DNA from: Chaetoderma sp. LZ-2023a
Lineage: Eukaryota; Mollusca; Caudofoveata; Chaetodermatida; Chaetodermatidae
Length of the DNA stretch: 64,000 bases
Reading direction: 5' to 3'
NCBI GenBank assembly: GCA_034401795.1
Contig: CM067374.1
Location: forward strand, 93,526,398-93,590,397
The translations under genes were made by a program, and so were the position numbers. Positions within the stretch are counted from its first letter, which is position 1, and every line of letters starts with the position of its first letter. Below the pieces are notes generated by a model. That model did not search any database. It saw nothing but the letters and a program-made list of their open reading frames with translations, and was not told where the DNA came from. Of the stretch, positions 12,313 through 22,328 are shown piece after piece.

Positions 12313-15300
12313 CCATGTAATGAGAGCGACAACTCACTCCTCCGGGTAGACAAGAAAACTTTCAACACGCTCTGTACATACGGAATTAATTCAAAACCTG
12401 TGACAAAGCGTGGCTCTAGAGCAGGACGTCTAGTGAGGCATAAATTGACTAGGTCGCAATGCACAGGTCCTCGATTGACAAGGAACTCAATTAGCACATC
12501 CGGTAATACACGTCGATTAAAACGGAACTCACCCAAACCACAGTATATATCCTATCGGAACAATGCCTTACAGAGCAATCAGTCAGAATCCTCGCCAATG
12601 TTAAAAGTATGTATGTGGAACGCTCAATCCTGTCGAAATAAATGCATTGCCATTAACGATATGATTACCGACGAAAACATTGATATTCTAATTATGACTG
12701 AGTCTTGGCTACAAGAGAGTGGTGATGAATCCAAGATAGCGTGTATCACCCCGGATGGCTATGGACTGAAACATAATCCTAGACAATCTTCGCGTGGTGG
12801 AGGCATAGCTATAATCTATAGACAATATCTACAAATTAAGATTCGTGATATCACTCTTCCTAACTTTCAGTCAGTCGAAACTCTTGATTATTCTTTAACT
12901 CATGGTCAATTATCTCTGCGGTTCATATGTCTATATTGACCACCCCCGTCTAAACGGAATAAACTGACAAGCACAATGTTCCATGATGATATTTCGAGCT
13001 TAATGGACCACATCGGTGTCAGTAATAATAAACTAATCATTCTTGGCGATATAAACGTACACTATGACGAGCAGGACCATTACGAGACAAAAAAGATGAT
13101 GAATCTTCTGGACATGCACAGTTGTCACCAACACGTCAGCACACCGACGCATAAGAACGGCCATATTATTGATTGGGTGATCAGCCGTGAATCGGATAAT
13201 ACCGTTACGAATGCCTTTGTCAAAGATCTACAAATGGCTGATCATTACCTGATAACACTAAGTGTTAACTTAACCAAACCAGCTCCACCCCGGGTGTCAG
13301 TAACATGTAGGAACATTAAGAAAATTGACCCGAGTACTTTTCGCCACGATATCCAACAATCCAATCTAATGCAGTGCCCACCACAAGACTGTGAGGAATT
13401 AGCTGATCTCTATAACACCGAGCTATCTGAACTTTTGGATAAGCATGCCCCGGTCAAACAGAAGATAATCTCACAGAGGCCAGAGTCTCAGTGGCTCTTC
13501 ACACCAGAGATCTGTCGAGCTAAAGCCGAGAGGCGACAATCTGAACGAAGGTGGCGAAAATCACGTCTGGAAGTGCACCGTCAAATTTTCGTTACCACGA
13601 GGAACGCCGTCACTAAAGCCATTTCCAAGGCAAAGCAGACGTTCTACAATAATAAGATAACAGAAAGTGCATCAAATCCCAAAGTCTTTTACAACATAAT
13701 GTCTAAACTGATGGGTAAGAGCAATGCTTCCACACTCCCAAATATTGACGATCCATTACAAATCGCATAGTCTTTCTCGGAATTTTTTCATGTCAAGATT
13801 GAAGTGATTCGTAACCAGTTAAATACCTCATTAGACTCATCCAACTTGTCTCGTGATACTGCAGCATGTTCTCACTGCCTCGAGCAATTCCAACCATTCT
13901 CAGAAAATGATGTCAGGTTGCTTCTAAAGGAACTAAAACCAACATACTGTGCACTCGATCCCCTTCCCACAAAGAGGATTTATGAGCATATAGACATCTT
14001 CTCACCGATTATCACTATGATCGTGAACTCGAGCTTAGAATCAGGCATTATGCCAACAGCCTTTAAGTGCGCACTAGTCAATCCGCTACTCAAAAAGCCT
14101 AGTCTTGACGGGGATGATTTGAAAAATTATAGGCCGGTGTCTAATTTGTCATTCATTTCTAAAGTAGTTGAAAAAGCTGTCAATAAGCGACTGGCATATC
14201 ACATTGCAACGAATAATCTGTATGAACCACTTCAGTCAGCTTACCGGCAGGGGCATAGCACTGAAACAGCATTACTTCGAGTTATAAACGATCTCCGCTA
14301 TGGTGTCGACGATGGTAATGTGTCTTTTTTGCTTCTGCTGGATCTAAGCGCCGCATTTGACACAATCGATCATGTTAAACTTCTATCGAGATTGAGAGAT
14401 GACTTTGGTGTGAATGGTGTCGCATGGACATGGTTCCAGTCTTATTTGTCACAGAGATACCAATCTGTATATATAGATGGTATACGTTCTAGCCAAATGG
14501 AACTCACATGCGGAGTCCCACAAGGTGCAATCTTGGGGCATGTGCTTTTCACTCTCTATACTAAGCAACTAGGATCGATTATTGATAATCACAGTTTACA
14601 GCATCATTTTTACGCTGATGACACGCAGCTCATGACAAGCTTCCCACCAACAGCCCACGACACAGCAACAGCTACAAAACAAATCACTGACTGCTGTGCT
14701 GATGTAAAGTCATGGATGTCGACAAACATGCCTAAATTAAATGATGAGAAAACTGAAGCCATGTTAATAGGACCATCACTTAGACGAGACAAAGCTGAGC
14801 TAACCAGTCTTGCTGTAGGAGATAGCTCAATTCCAATCTCTAATAAAGTAAAAAATCTTGGTGTAATTTTGGACAGCGACTTAAGCATGAAAGATCACGT
14901 TAACTACCTGTGTAAAGTATGTTTTATGCAATTACGCAACATCGCCTACATTAGAAAATATCTGAGAAGAGAAGCTACCGCTACACTTGTTCTAATGACA
15001 GTTATGTCACGTGTCGACTATTGCAATAGCCTTCTCGTCGGTGCGCCAAAAAATCTCATCAATCGTTTGCAAGCAATACAAAACACAGCCTACCTCGCCG
15101 AACTCTTAGTACTTTACAGTCCCCGCCGTTCACTCAGATCAGAAAGCAAAAAACAACTTAACATTCCTAAATTCCGAATGAATACATATGGCCAAAAAAC
15201 ATTCTCTTACTCAGCTCCCATCCTATGGAATAAATTGCCTTTGGACATCAAAACATCCCCAAACCTGAGCACATTTAAATCTAGACTCAAGACATGTTAC

Positions 15301-15327
15301 TTTCAAAAATGTTATCCAACACCTTGA
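12313..15327 (+). pseudogene. CR1/L2-type LINE ORF2 (endonuclease-reverse transcriptase), nearly intact
   Basis: A non-LTR retrotransposon polyprotein that would nick DNA and reverse-transcribe its RNA at the nick. One frame runs from 12313 to the stop at 15327, broken only by TGA at 12937-12939 and TAG at 13768-13770. Apurinic-like endonuclease motifs come first: NAQSCRNK (12625), ESWL (12700), GGGIAIIY (12800), GDINVHYD (13045), DHY (13240). The reverse transcriptase follows: NYRPVSNLSFISK, QSAYRQGHSTETAL, DLSAAFDTIDH, CGVPQGAILGH and the YADD catalytic box (14611-14622). 'LGP' after PQG is 'LGH' here. The C-terminal domain jumps from RLQAIQNTA to YLAELLVLYSPRRSLRS near 15090. Relatives have about 50 more residues with an HWLP-like motif there, so an in-frame deletion is inferred. 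The TGA replaces the Arg of a usual LYRPP motif (CGA to TGA, a CpG decay). The likely first Met is unclear; ATG at 12598 is the first in-frame one. Clade assignment CR1/L2 is by motif resemblance. Confidence 0.9.
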
Positions 15328-15428
15328 TCTGTATTTTTTCTAGAATATTCTAGATAAGCTTTCTAAGCGCTTAGAGCATGCTGCGCATGGATTTTGGCGC
15401 GTTACAAATGGACTATTATTATTATTAA
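15328..15428 (+). other. LINE 3' UTR and short tandem 3' end
   Basis: After the ORF stop, about 85 bases lead to 'ttattattattaatg' at 15414-15428. CR1 and L2 elements end in short microsatellite-like repeats rather than long poly(A), so I place the 3' end here. No clear target-site duplication was found. Confidence 0.55.
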
Positions 15429-15459
15429 TGCTCAATTTGCTCATGCCAATTTCAACAGA

Positions 15460-15870
15460 GGGATCCATTTCTAGGTATGCCACGCCTATTTCTAGCTAAG
15501 CTCCACCCCTTTTTTACGTGTTGGAATCGATGTCTATATATACGCTGAATAATGAATTCCCAGACTTCCAATTTCAAGGTAACTATACAGGTAAGCTGAT
15601 GACTATTTTGAAACTAATTTGACTGGGTGCTTTTTAAAGGTTTGCTGCCTCTGACCTCAACGCCAGGTCAAATTAGTTTCAAAATATTCAACACGATGTT
15701 GATTAAACAGTAAAGACATACAATTCGTACACTTGCCGGACTATTCAATGTTCATGACTGAGCTCGATACGCCATTCATTTACACATTTTGGATTGTGAC
15801 GTCAGCCTGTATATGAAGTAATTGATTATGACGTCATATCCTTCAGTTACAGATCGAACCCAGTCATTAT
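15460..15870 (+). mobile_element. Family A foldback element, subfamily 2, copy A6
   Basis: A related type: left end 'GGGATCCATTTCTAGGTATGCC', a CAAGGTAACTATACAGGTAAGC block, hairpin about 15600-15690, and TGACGTCA at 15797-15804 and 15829-15836. The same left half and right half occur at 25.3 kb (A9). Confidence 0.65.
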
Positions 15871-15889
15871 CATAGAAAATGACTGTTGA

Positions 15890-16125
15890 ATAAATAGCAA
15901 AGACATACAATTCGAACAGCGTCTAGTTAAATTAGTTTCAAAATATTCAGCAGCATGTTGATTACATAGTAAAGACGTGCAATTCACATACTTGACTGGC
16001 TATTCAATGTTCCTGGTGGAGCTAGATACGTCATTCATTACACATTTTGATTGTGACGTCCAGCTACATCTGACCTAAATAATTACGACGTCATATACAG
16101 AAAAATCCATTATCATAGAAAATGT
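15890..16125 (+). mobile_element. Family A right-half duplicate, copy A6b
   Basis: Repeats the right half of A6 in the same orientation ('AAAGACATACAATTCG', 'GTCAAATTAGTTTC', 'TCATTCATTACACATTTTG', 'CGACGTCATAT', 'CATTATCATAGAAAATG'). The pair lies about 240 bases apart, so a local tandem duplication is likely. Confidence 0.6.
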
Positions 16126-16149
16126 CCTATGTCTAATTGCCGTCTAAGA

Positions 16150-16345
16150 GACCATTGTGGTTTTTCTTTTGCAATTTACTACTGGAATTATAGGATCGGT
16201 TATCCAACCAGTCATTCCAGTGGTAAACCTTCAAAATAAGTTCTCCGGTGAGTAGCTAATGTAAATGGACATTTCTCACGATCACCGCAAGAAGCCATTT
16301 GTGGTCAGTTTGATAGAGGGCTAAAGTGGACATATAAGTTCCGTT
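16150..16345. mobile_element. Family B foldback remnant
   Basis: Contains 'ACTGGAATTATAGGATCGGTTATCC' and 'CCAGTCATTCCAGTGGTAAAC', the centre of the family B hairpin, with degraded flanks. Confidence 0.5.
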
Positions 16346-16369
16346 GGCTGTTTATTAAAATAATTAAGC

Positions 16370-16640
16370 GGTCATCGCCGCGCAAACTCTATTACAGTCG
16401 GACCAGAACAAATAAGAGAACTCGCCATGAATCACGTGCATGAAGATGATAATTATGAGATATCCACCAATCTAAAAATAGAGCCGTGTCTTCGCGCCGA
16501 GAATTATTAGATCTCGTATCGATGGAGATCTCGCGAGACACAGCCCCACAATCCCCTGCGCGAAATGTCCGCGCCTATAGGCAATTCTAGCCAGCAATAA
16601 ATAGAAGCGTGCCCGCTGGAGCGGGCACGCAGTAAATTTA
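16370..16640. promoter_or_regulatory. CpG-rich patch with TCTCGCGAGA motif
   Basis: In AT-rich surroundings this stretch has many CG steps. It contains the perfect palindrome TCTCGCGAGA (16529-16538), a motif known from bidirectional animal promoters, and a 24-base hairpin GCGTGCCCGCT/AGCGGGCACGC (16607-16630). No gene start can be tied to it. It could instead be part of a LINE 5' region or another repeat. Confidence 0.3.
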
Positions 16641-16754
16641 TTACGTACTTACTATTTGCTACCAATTATAAGCAAACCAACCAGAATAACTGAATCCTTT
16701 ACAACAATAACATACAATATTTTCTGTAACAAATGTACCCTTGAAAAAGCATCA

Positions 16755-17125
16755 GTAGAGATATTTATAGCAGATATCTCAGAAAACCCAAATTAAAATT
16801 TTTCCAAAAGGTAAATGAACAACACTATCATAAACAATTTGAGGATGCAAAAAATGTTATAAATAAAATATGGAAAAGTATTAAGTCACTACTAAATAAA
16901 TCCTATCCACATAGAAAATTCACATTTTCTATATAGTAATACAGTCATCACAGACAATTATGAAATTGCAAATAAATTGTCTTGATTATTTAGTAGATAT
17001 TGGACCTACGCTTGCAGAAAACATACAAGCAAATCTTGAAAGTAACTTTCAAGATTATGTAACTGGATGTTTTCAGTCCTTCTTTCTGCCAACCTTACTA
17101 TCTCCGAAGAAGCATAAACTATACT
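16755..17125 (+). pseudogene. LINE fragment, endonuclease-RT linker region
   Basis: Reads, with frame changes, VNEQHYHKQFEDAKNVINK, IWKSIKSLLNKSY, ITDNYEIANKL, then LDYLVDIGPTLAENIQ, NFQDYVTG. The pattern 'trp-x-x-I-x-x-L(I)-N-K ... I-T-(D)-x-x-E-I-A-x-x-(L/F)-x-x-Y-x-x-x-I-G-P' is the stretch just before the reverse transcriptase in many jockey/CR1-type LINEs. Stops and shifts make it a dead fragment. The rest of the element is absent. Confidence 0.65.
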
Positions 17126-17323
17126 AATCAATCTCAATCTGACAACTAGCACGAGAATCGATAACGTGAAATGGTGATTACTTTAAAAGCACTGCACAAC
17201 AGAAGCACTGGGTCTACTAAATAAGATTTGTAATCTATTTGCACAAGGCATTTTTCATCAAAAAAGTTGCAGAAGTTACACCACTCTATAAAACAAGATT
17301 CCTCCAACTTTAAGCAATAAACG

Positions 17324-17757
17324 AATCCAGTTTTAGCTATGGCCCGCCCAGCTCTAACAAAGGCCCGCCCAGCTCTAACTAAGGCCCGCACATCTCTAAC
17401 TAAGGCCCGCCCAGCTCTAACTAAGCCCCGCCCACGCTTTTCCCGTGTTAGAATCAATCGATCCATGCACTCTCTCTGAATCTCAATTTCCAGAAAATTA
17501 TAGTTTACCTGTTGAATATTTTGAAACTAATTTGGCAACAGCGCCCAGCCAAGTTAGTTTCAAAATATTAGACAGAATGTTTATTAAATAGTAAAGGCAT
17601 ACAATTCGTACAACGTGTCGACTATTAAGCGTTTACGACGGACGTGTAAGACGGACGAAATTGAGTCATTCTTGCTGTTTTTTATTATGAAGTTATCCCA
17701 CATCACGTAGTTTATTATAACGTCATATGATGGATGGATAAAATGGACAGGTCCACT
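17324..17757 (+). mobile_element. Family A foldback element, copy A7
   Basis: Forward copy. The GC-rich block is expanded into four tandem ~21-base units 'GGCCCGCCCAGCTCTAACTAA' between 17340 and 17430. The hairpin (17512-17575) has lost most of its loop side. It ends 'ATAAAATGGACAGGTCCACTT'. Confidence 0.72.
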
Positions 17758-17901
17758 TCAAGGCATGTTTCAATACTTCCACATTTTTCCAAACGACTTG
17801 AGTGACTTATGCATAACCAACTAATAAATTACCTAAACAAAAATCAATTCTTCATGCATCACAATATGGATCTAGAGGAAAAACATCCGACTTTACACTA
17901 A

Positions 17902-18271
17902 AGGATGAATCCAATCTGCCGCTCAAGTAAATGATATCATGATGAATACGTAGGCTGACATCACAATCAAAATGCGCAATGAATGACGTAGCTAAATCCA
18001 TCGCGAACGTTTAAAAGCATATCAGAACTCTACATTTATACAAGTAAGCTAAATATTCTGAAAGTAATTTGACTGGGCACTGTGGCCGCAAGCATTAACA
18101 ATACCCAGTCAAATTAGTTTCGAAATATTCAACAGCTTACTTGTATACATGTAGAGTTCTGAAATCGAGATTTAGGGAGTTCAGGGTTCGATCGATCCCA
18201 ATGCACATAAAGTGTGGCTGGCATTAGCACGAGATGAACGTGACATGGCTAAAGGTGGATTCACCCATTGG
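17902..18271 (-). mobile_element. Family A foldback element, copy A8
   Basis: Reversed copy: 'AAGGATGAATCCAATCTG' at left, hairpin about 18045-18135, GATCGATCCC block, 'ATGGCTAAAGGTGGATTCACCCATT' style end at right. Confidence 0.68.
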
Positions 18272-19005
18272 CGTGATAAAGCAAATTATAAATTCTATAA
18301 ACAAGATCCATTTCTCTACATTTCAACAGCATCCGACACAATCAGACATACTTTTAAATACGATGTCATATTATGGAGTTAGATTGCACACGCCTTCAGA
18401 TGAACGATCTCTACCTAACATATAAACACCCATCGTACTAACATACGGCCACTCACATAGCTACGCTGTTCGAGGCCGTACTTGCAGACCTGTGATTTCT
18501 CGCTATGTGAAGTAACATTAGTGGGTTGGAGGTAGCCAATCAGATTTCTGCCGACTTCACGCGATAGGTGAGAGTTCGTCTGGTGACCTAATTTACAATC
18601 ACAAAAACAACGGCGATCACGACGCTTTTGATCTGGAAAGAGACATTTGCATACGTTTGCAATAGTTTTGCTCTAAACAAGTTATCTGAGGAACAGAAAA
18701 TGTGTAGATTGGTTTTCGGTAATAATTAAAAACCGCTAGTTTGGTTTACGCACATGTGTAAATTTGTCCACTTCCTGATTTCTTATCGAACAATCTCATT
18801 GGCGCAAGTTTACTGACCCCAGTTCATTAATATGTATGAAGCTTCGTGAACTTAGCGCACACATCAAAGGCGTGTAAGCGCGGTATTCGATTCGGGAACG
18901 TAGTGGGAGGACGAGGATCGTGCAATAGGACGATGATAAACACCATACCAGGTAAGAGGGTAGAGTCACCTACAACCCACCCAAGCTCATCAGCGACACT
19001 GACAC
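18272..19005. other. Spacer, possibly LINE 5' region
   Basis: No ORF of interest. Contains an AGCCAATCAG (CCAAT-box-like) site near 18533. The last 150 bases before 19010 are CpG-rich compared with their neighbours and may be the 5' part of the LINE that follows. Confidence 0.4.
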
Positions 19006-19009
19006 TCAA

Positions 19010-21133
19010 ATGTCATACAAAAAGGCCCTCGTGGAGCAAATAGCTAACATCGACGTCAGCTCCAATCCAAACGAAGCCCTAACCAAAATACTGAAATCTA
19101 TAGAATCATCAGGTACCAGCACCATAGGTGTTCTTAGTAACAACCGAACTAGGTATACCGACTACCCTCTAATAGTAAAACTGTCAGCAGAGCAGAAAGT
19201 GTTACGGCTGCGCATCTATCAAAGTGGCCAAAGTGAAGACCGCACCAAACTACGCAGGGAGCGCAATAACATTCTGTGCCACATTAGCGAATGCTTAAAA
19301 GATCTTGCTATTCAACAAGCAGACTCCCTAGCAGATGAAATCACCGCCACGGATGACTGTCACAAAATGTTTCGGGTAGCTTTAGCCCTGAACTTTACTG
19401 ACTATACACCACCACTCACTGTACACAGCTCTGAGGGACACTGTATATGGGACTGACCAAGGTAAAGCCGAGGCGATTCGGGGATGGTTCAAGGAACAGT
19501 TCACTGGCAACGATGATGAGCCCTTACACCCATTCTCAGGAGACCCAAGGCCATTACTAACACCAATTAAAACAGCAGAAGTTGAGAAGGCACTTAAAGC
19601 CCTGAAAATGGACGTGCATCTAGACCTGATGGCATGAACAATGAACTATTCAAATATACAAGTGACATTATCTCAAAACGATCACGCACCTAATTAATTC
19701 AGCTTTTATGCACCACCTTCCGATCGACGCTGTAGGCCAATGCACCCGTATTGCACTACCCAAGCCCAAGAAGCCACCTGCCCCCACCACTACCCCGCCT
19801 CACCCAGCCAATCTGTGTCCCATTGTGCTCCTCAACAGCATACGGAAAATCCTATCCAATGTTACTTTATGCCGCATCCGAGACAAGATCGATGACTTCA
19901 CCGGATCATGTCAAAAATGGCTTCAAACGTGGATGCAGCTGCGCAGACATTGTATGGGCTCAACGCATGCTTGTGTCGGTAGTCATGACCAAACACTGGG
20001 ATTTCCACAAAATGGGCATTGAAATTTGTAGAAAGTCCAAGGCCATGAAAATTTAGTATTTTGTAAGTCTACCACCAAAGGGTCATTTGAGCCAAGTTTG
20101 ATTGAACTCGGCCAAATTGTTAATGATGATTATTTAAAGCAAAAGTTTACTTTTCAGAAAAAACAAGATAATTTTTGTGTAGGCTAATGATTGATGGTAA
20201 AACGCGGCAAATTACTTAATTTAGCAGGGTTTGTATGAGCACTGAGATTTCCACAAAATTGGCATTGACATGTCACGATCCTTCGAAACAATAAAATTCT
20301 CAAAGATCACAAATATACTACGCCAGGCCAATTGCAATGAAGCTGAGCTTCGACTGGTGAGACTAGTACTTGCAGATACCAAACTAAGAGTACAAGTCAA
20401 GTCAGTGAAATAGGCAGACTCTGTGACATCAATCGGATCCCCACAGGGAAATGGTTCATTCCTTGTGCATTTCACCTGAAACCCCCCTTGACGAACTTCT
20501 CCCAATAACTGCAAGCAAACTAAAAATTGAGAATCTCTTTATGAATGAATCCAAATCAGAGTTCACCACGTATACCTATCTACAAAACAAAATTAAAAAT
20601 TGAAATTAAAGAAAATGACGATCCACTTCGTGGCGGCGAACCATCGAGGAAAAGTACAATCCTGGGCTCATTGCATTGTAGCACTGGCTTCACGCTGCGT
20701 CATGGGGAGCATAGCTTTTCAGTCCTTCTGGAAACTATGTATTCGTAGATCAAAGATGCCAGTGACAAAAATACTACGTTTATACAATGCAACCTGCGTA
20801 ACATTGATGCTGTATAACTGTAACAGCTGGGCAGCTCCAAAGGTAGCTCTACACAAACGTGATGCCTGCCACCGAAAACACCTGTGTAATACATCGCCGC
20901 TGTCCATAAAAGTTGCCAAGAAAAGATGGTTCATGTTTGGCCATGTGCTAAGGAAGCCATGGGATACACTCGCACAGAGAGCCTTGGAATTCGCCCTACT
21001 GAGAGGCAGCAAACACAAACCAGGAGAGGACATCATTGCATACATCTGTGATCTGTTAAGCGTGCTGCGGGGCGACTTCAAGAAAGTAGGTGTATATCCT
21101 CTCGAAAAATCTGAATACAGGCAAAGCAGCTGA
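19010..21133 (+). pseudogene. LINE reverse-transcriptase ORF, broken (copy 2 of 2)
   Basis: Segments in several frames follow the order of a non-LTR retrotransposon ORF. 19010-19456 is a basic linker (KLRRERNNILCHISECLKD). 19460-19640 reads AIRGWFKEQF and EVEKALKALKM. 19708-20056 reads RIALPKPKKP, CPIVLLNSIRKILSNV, RIRDKIDDF, then in the next frame NGFKRGCSCADIVWAQRMLVS and MTKHWDFHKMGI. 20237-20480 reads DMSRSFETIKFSKI, ELRLVRLVLADTKLRVQV, then IGSPQGN. 20600-21081 is the C-terminal part shared with the - strand relic at 5 kb. No YADD box is found because the region between about 20490 and 20600 is missing. It is interrupted at 20040-20237 by an insertion flanked by copies of its own sequence. 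Many stops: inactive. Clade not assigned. Confidence 0.78.
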
Positions 21134-21570
21134 CACTAATAACATACACCACAGAGTAATGAAGGAACTTTTCAATCAGATTGCAGATCCACTATGTCAC
21201 ATCTTCAGGATAATTTTGGATGGGATATTTTTAAAGGATCAGAAAAATATGCTAACCAACTACTACCCTATCAGCTTGAGTTGTACATCGTCAAATTTCA
21301 CGGAACACACCATTTGTGGCAGCCTAATGAAACATGCCAGTCACCATAACATGTTATACGACCTCCGAGAAGAGATAATTTGAAACGCAGCTCCTTGAAT
21401 TTGTACATGACATCACAAACAACAATTGATACACAGCTTCTACATCAGCAGAACTCAATTTCGAAGATGGAGCTTCCTAAAATTGTGTCTGTCATATTTG
21501 GTATCCATCAAGACAGTGAACTAGGAATGTGCCTATTCTTATACTACATAAACAACACAACGTAACTAGA
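21115..21570 (+). pseudogene. Second LINE family, reverse-transcriptase fragment
   Basis: Directly abuts the previous LINE. Pieces read NTGKAADTNNIHHRVMKEL, PLCHIFRIILDGIF, NYYPISLSCTSSNF, HNMLYDLRE, then in another frame FETQLLEFVHDITNN and VIFGIHQDSELGMCLFLYYINN. This is the fingers-palm order of jockey/CR1-type reverse transcriptases (KAAGPDxIHPRVLKEL, NYRPISL, GVPQGSVLGPxLFxxYIN in relatives). The PQGS motif has become HQDSE. Heavily decayed. Confidence 0.7.
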
Positions 21571-22328
21571 TGTCAGATCACGGTGCAGAAGGAAGCCCGA
21601 CGGCGCAAGCGTGGCGCATACACCGTGTGACACACCACCAAGATATTAAAATCATTGGCTTACAATTAGCAACAGCGTAATATGGCAAAGCCTCTGTGTG
21701 GTGGAGAGGCCGGGCCGAAGCAAGTATTAACTCTTTCTTGACAAAATAAGTCCTAGATTTTGGTTACTTCACTACAAGAGTATATGTGCCATCACGAAGA
21801 CTCTTTGATATACCCAGAATTTTAAAGTGAATTCGGAGGGCGGGAGGCGTGGTCATTAGACCAGGTGTTTCTCTTAAAGAGTCCTTTTGTTTTTGTAGGC
21901 ACAACACATCTGGATTTGCTTAAAATAGCAACCACCAAGTAAATACGCGATCAGCTATTTCAGCCGATACAGAGAGATAACCGCTTCGCAAAATGCGCTC
22001 CGCTCCCCCTTTTTAATAGAATGGAGTGAAAGAATGCACGAATTAACTACATGTTCTCTGTATAATTGAAATTGGTCCAATGGTTCTTGAGATGTTGTTT
22101 AATGGAAAAGTTGATGGATGGATGGACAGATGCAAAGCAAGAGGTTTATTCGTGTCGTGTAAGCAATGATCGGTAAGATTCAACTCAGTGCCATTGAGCC
22201 ACCATCATAATGTCTGCCGCAGATGCTCCATAGAATAAAGCCATGGAAGACACTCCACCGCGGACACTGAGCCTTGGCCAAATCTACTTGCTTACCGGTT
22301 GCAGATTTATGGCAAAATTGAATACATT
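21571..22328. other. Spacer with short interspersed repeat
   Basis: 22065-22150 ('GGTCCAATGGTTCTTGAGATG', 'TAATGGAAAAGTTGATGGATGG') matches part of 51640-51800, a repeat that there ends 'CCAGGTGAGCTAATAATGA'. Nothing else identified. Confidence 0.45.
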
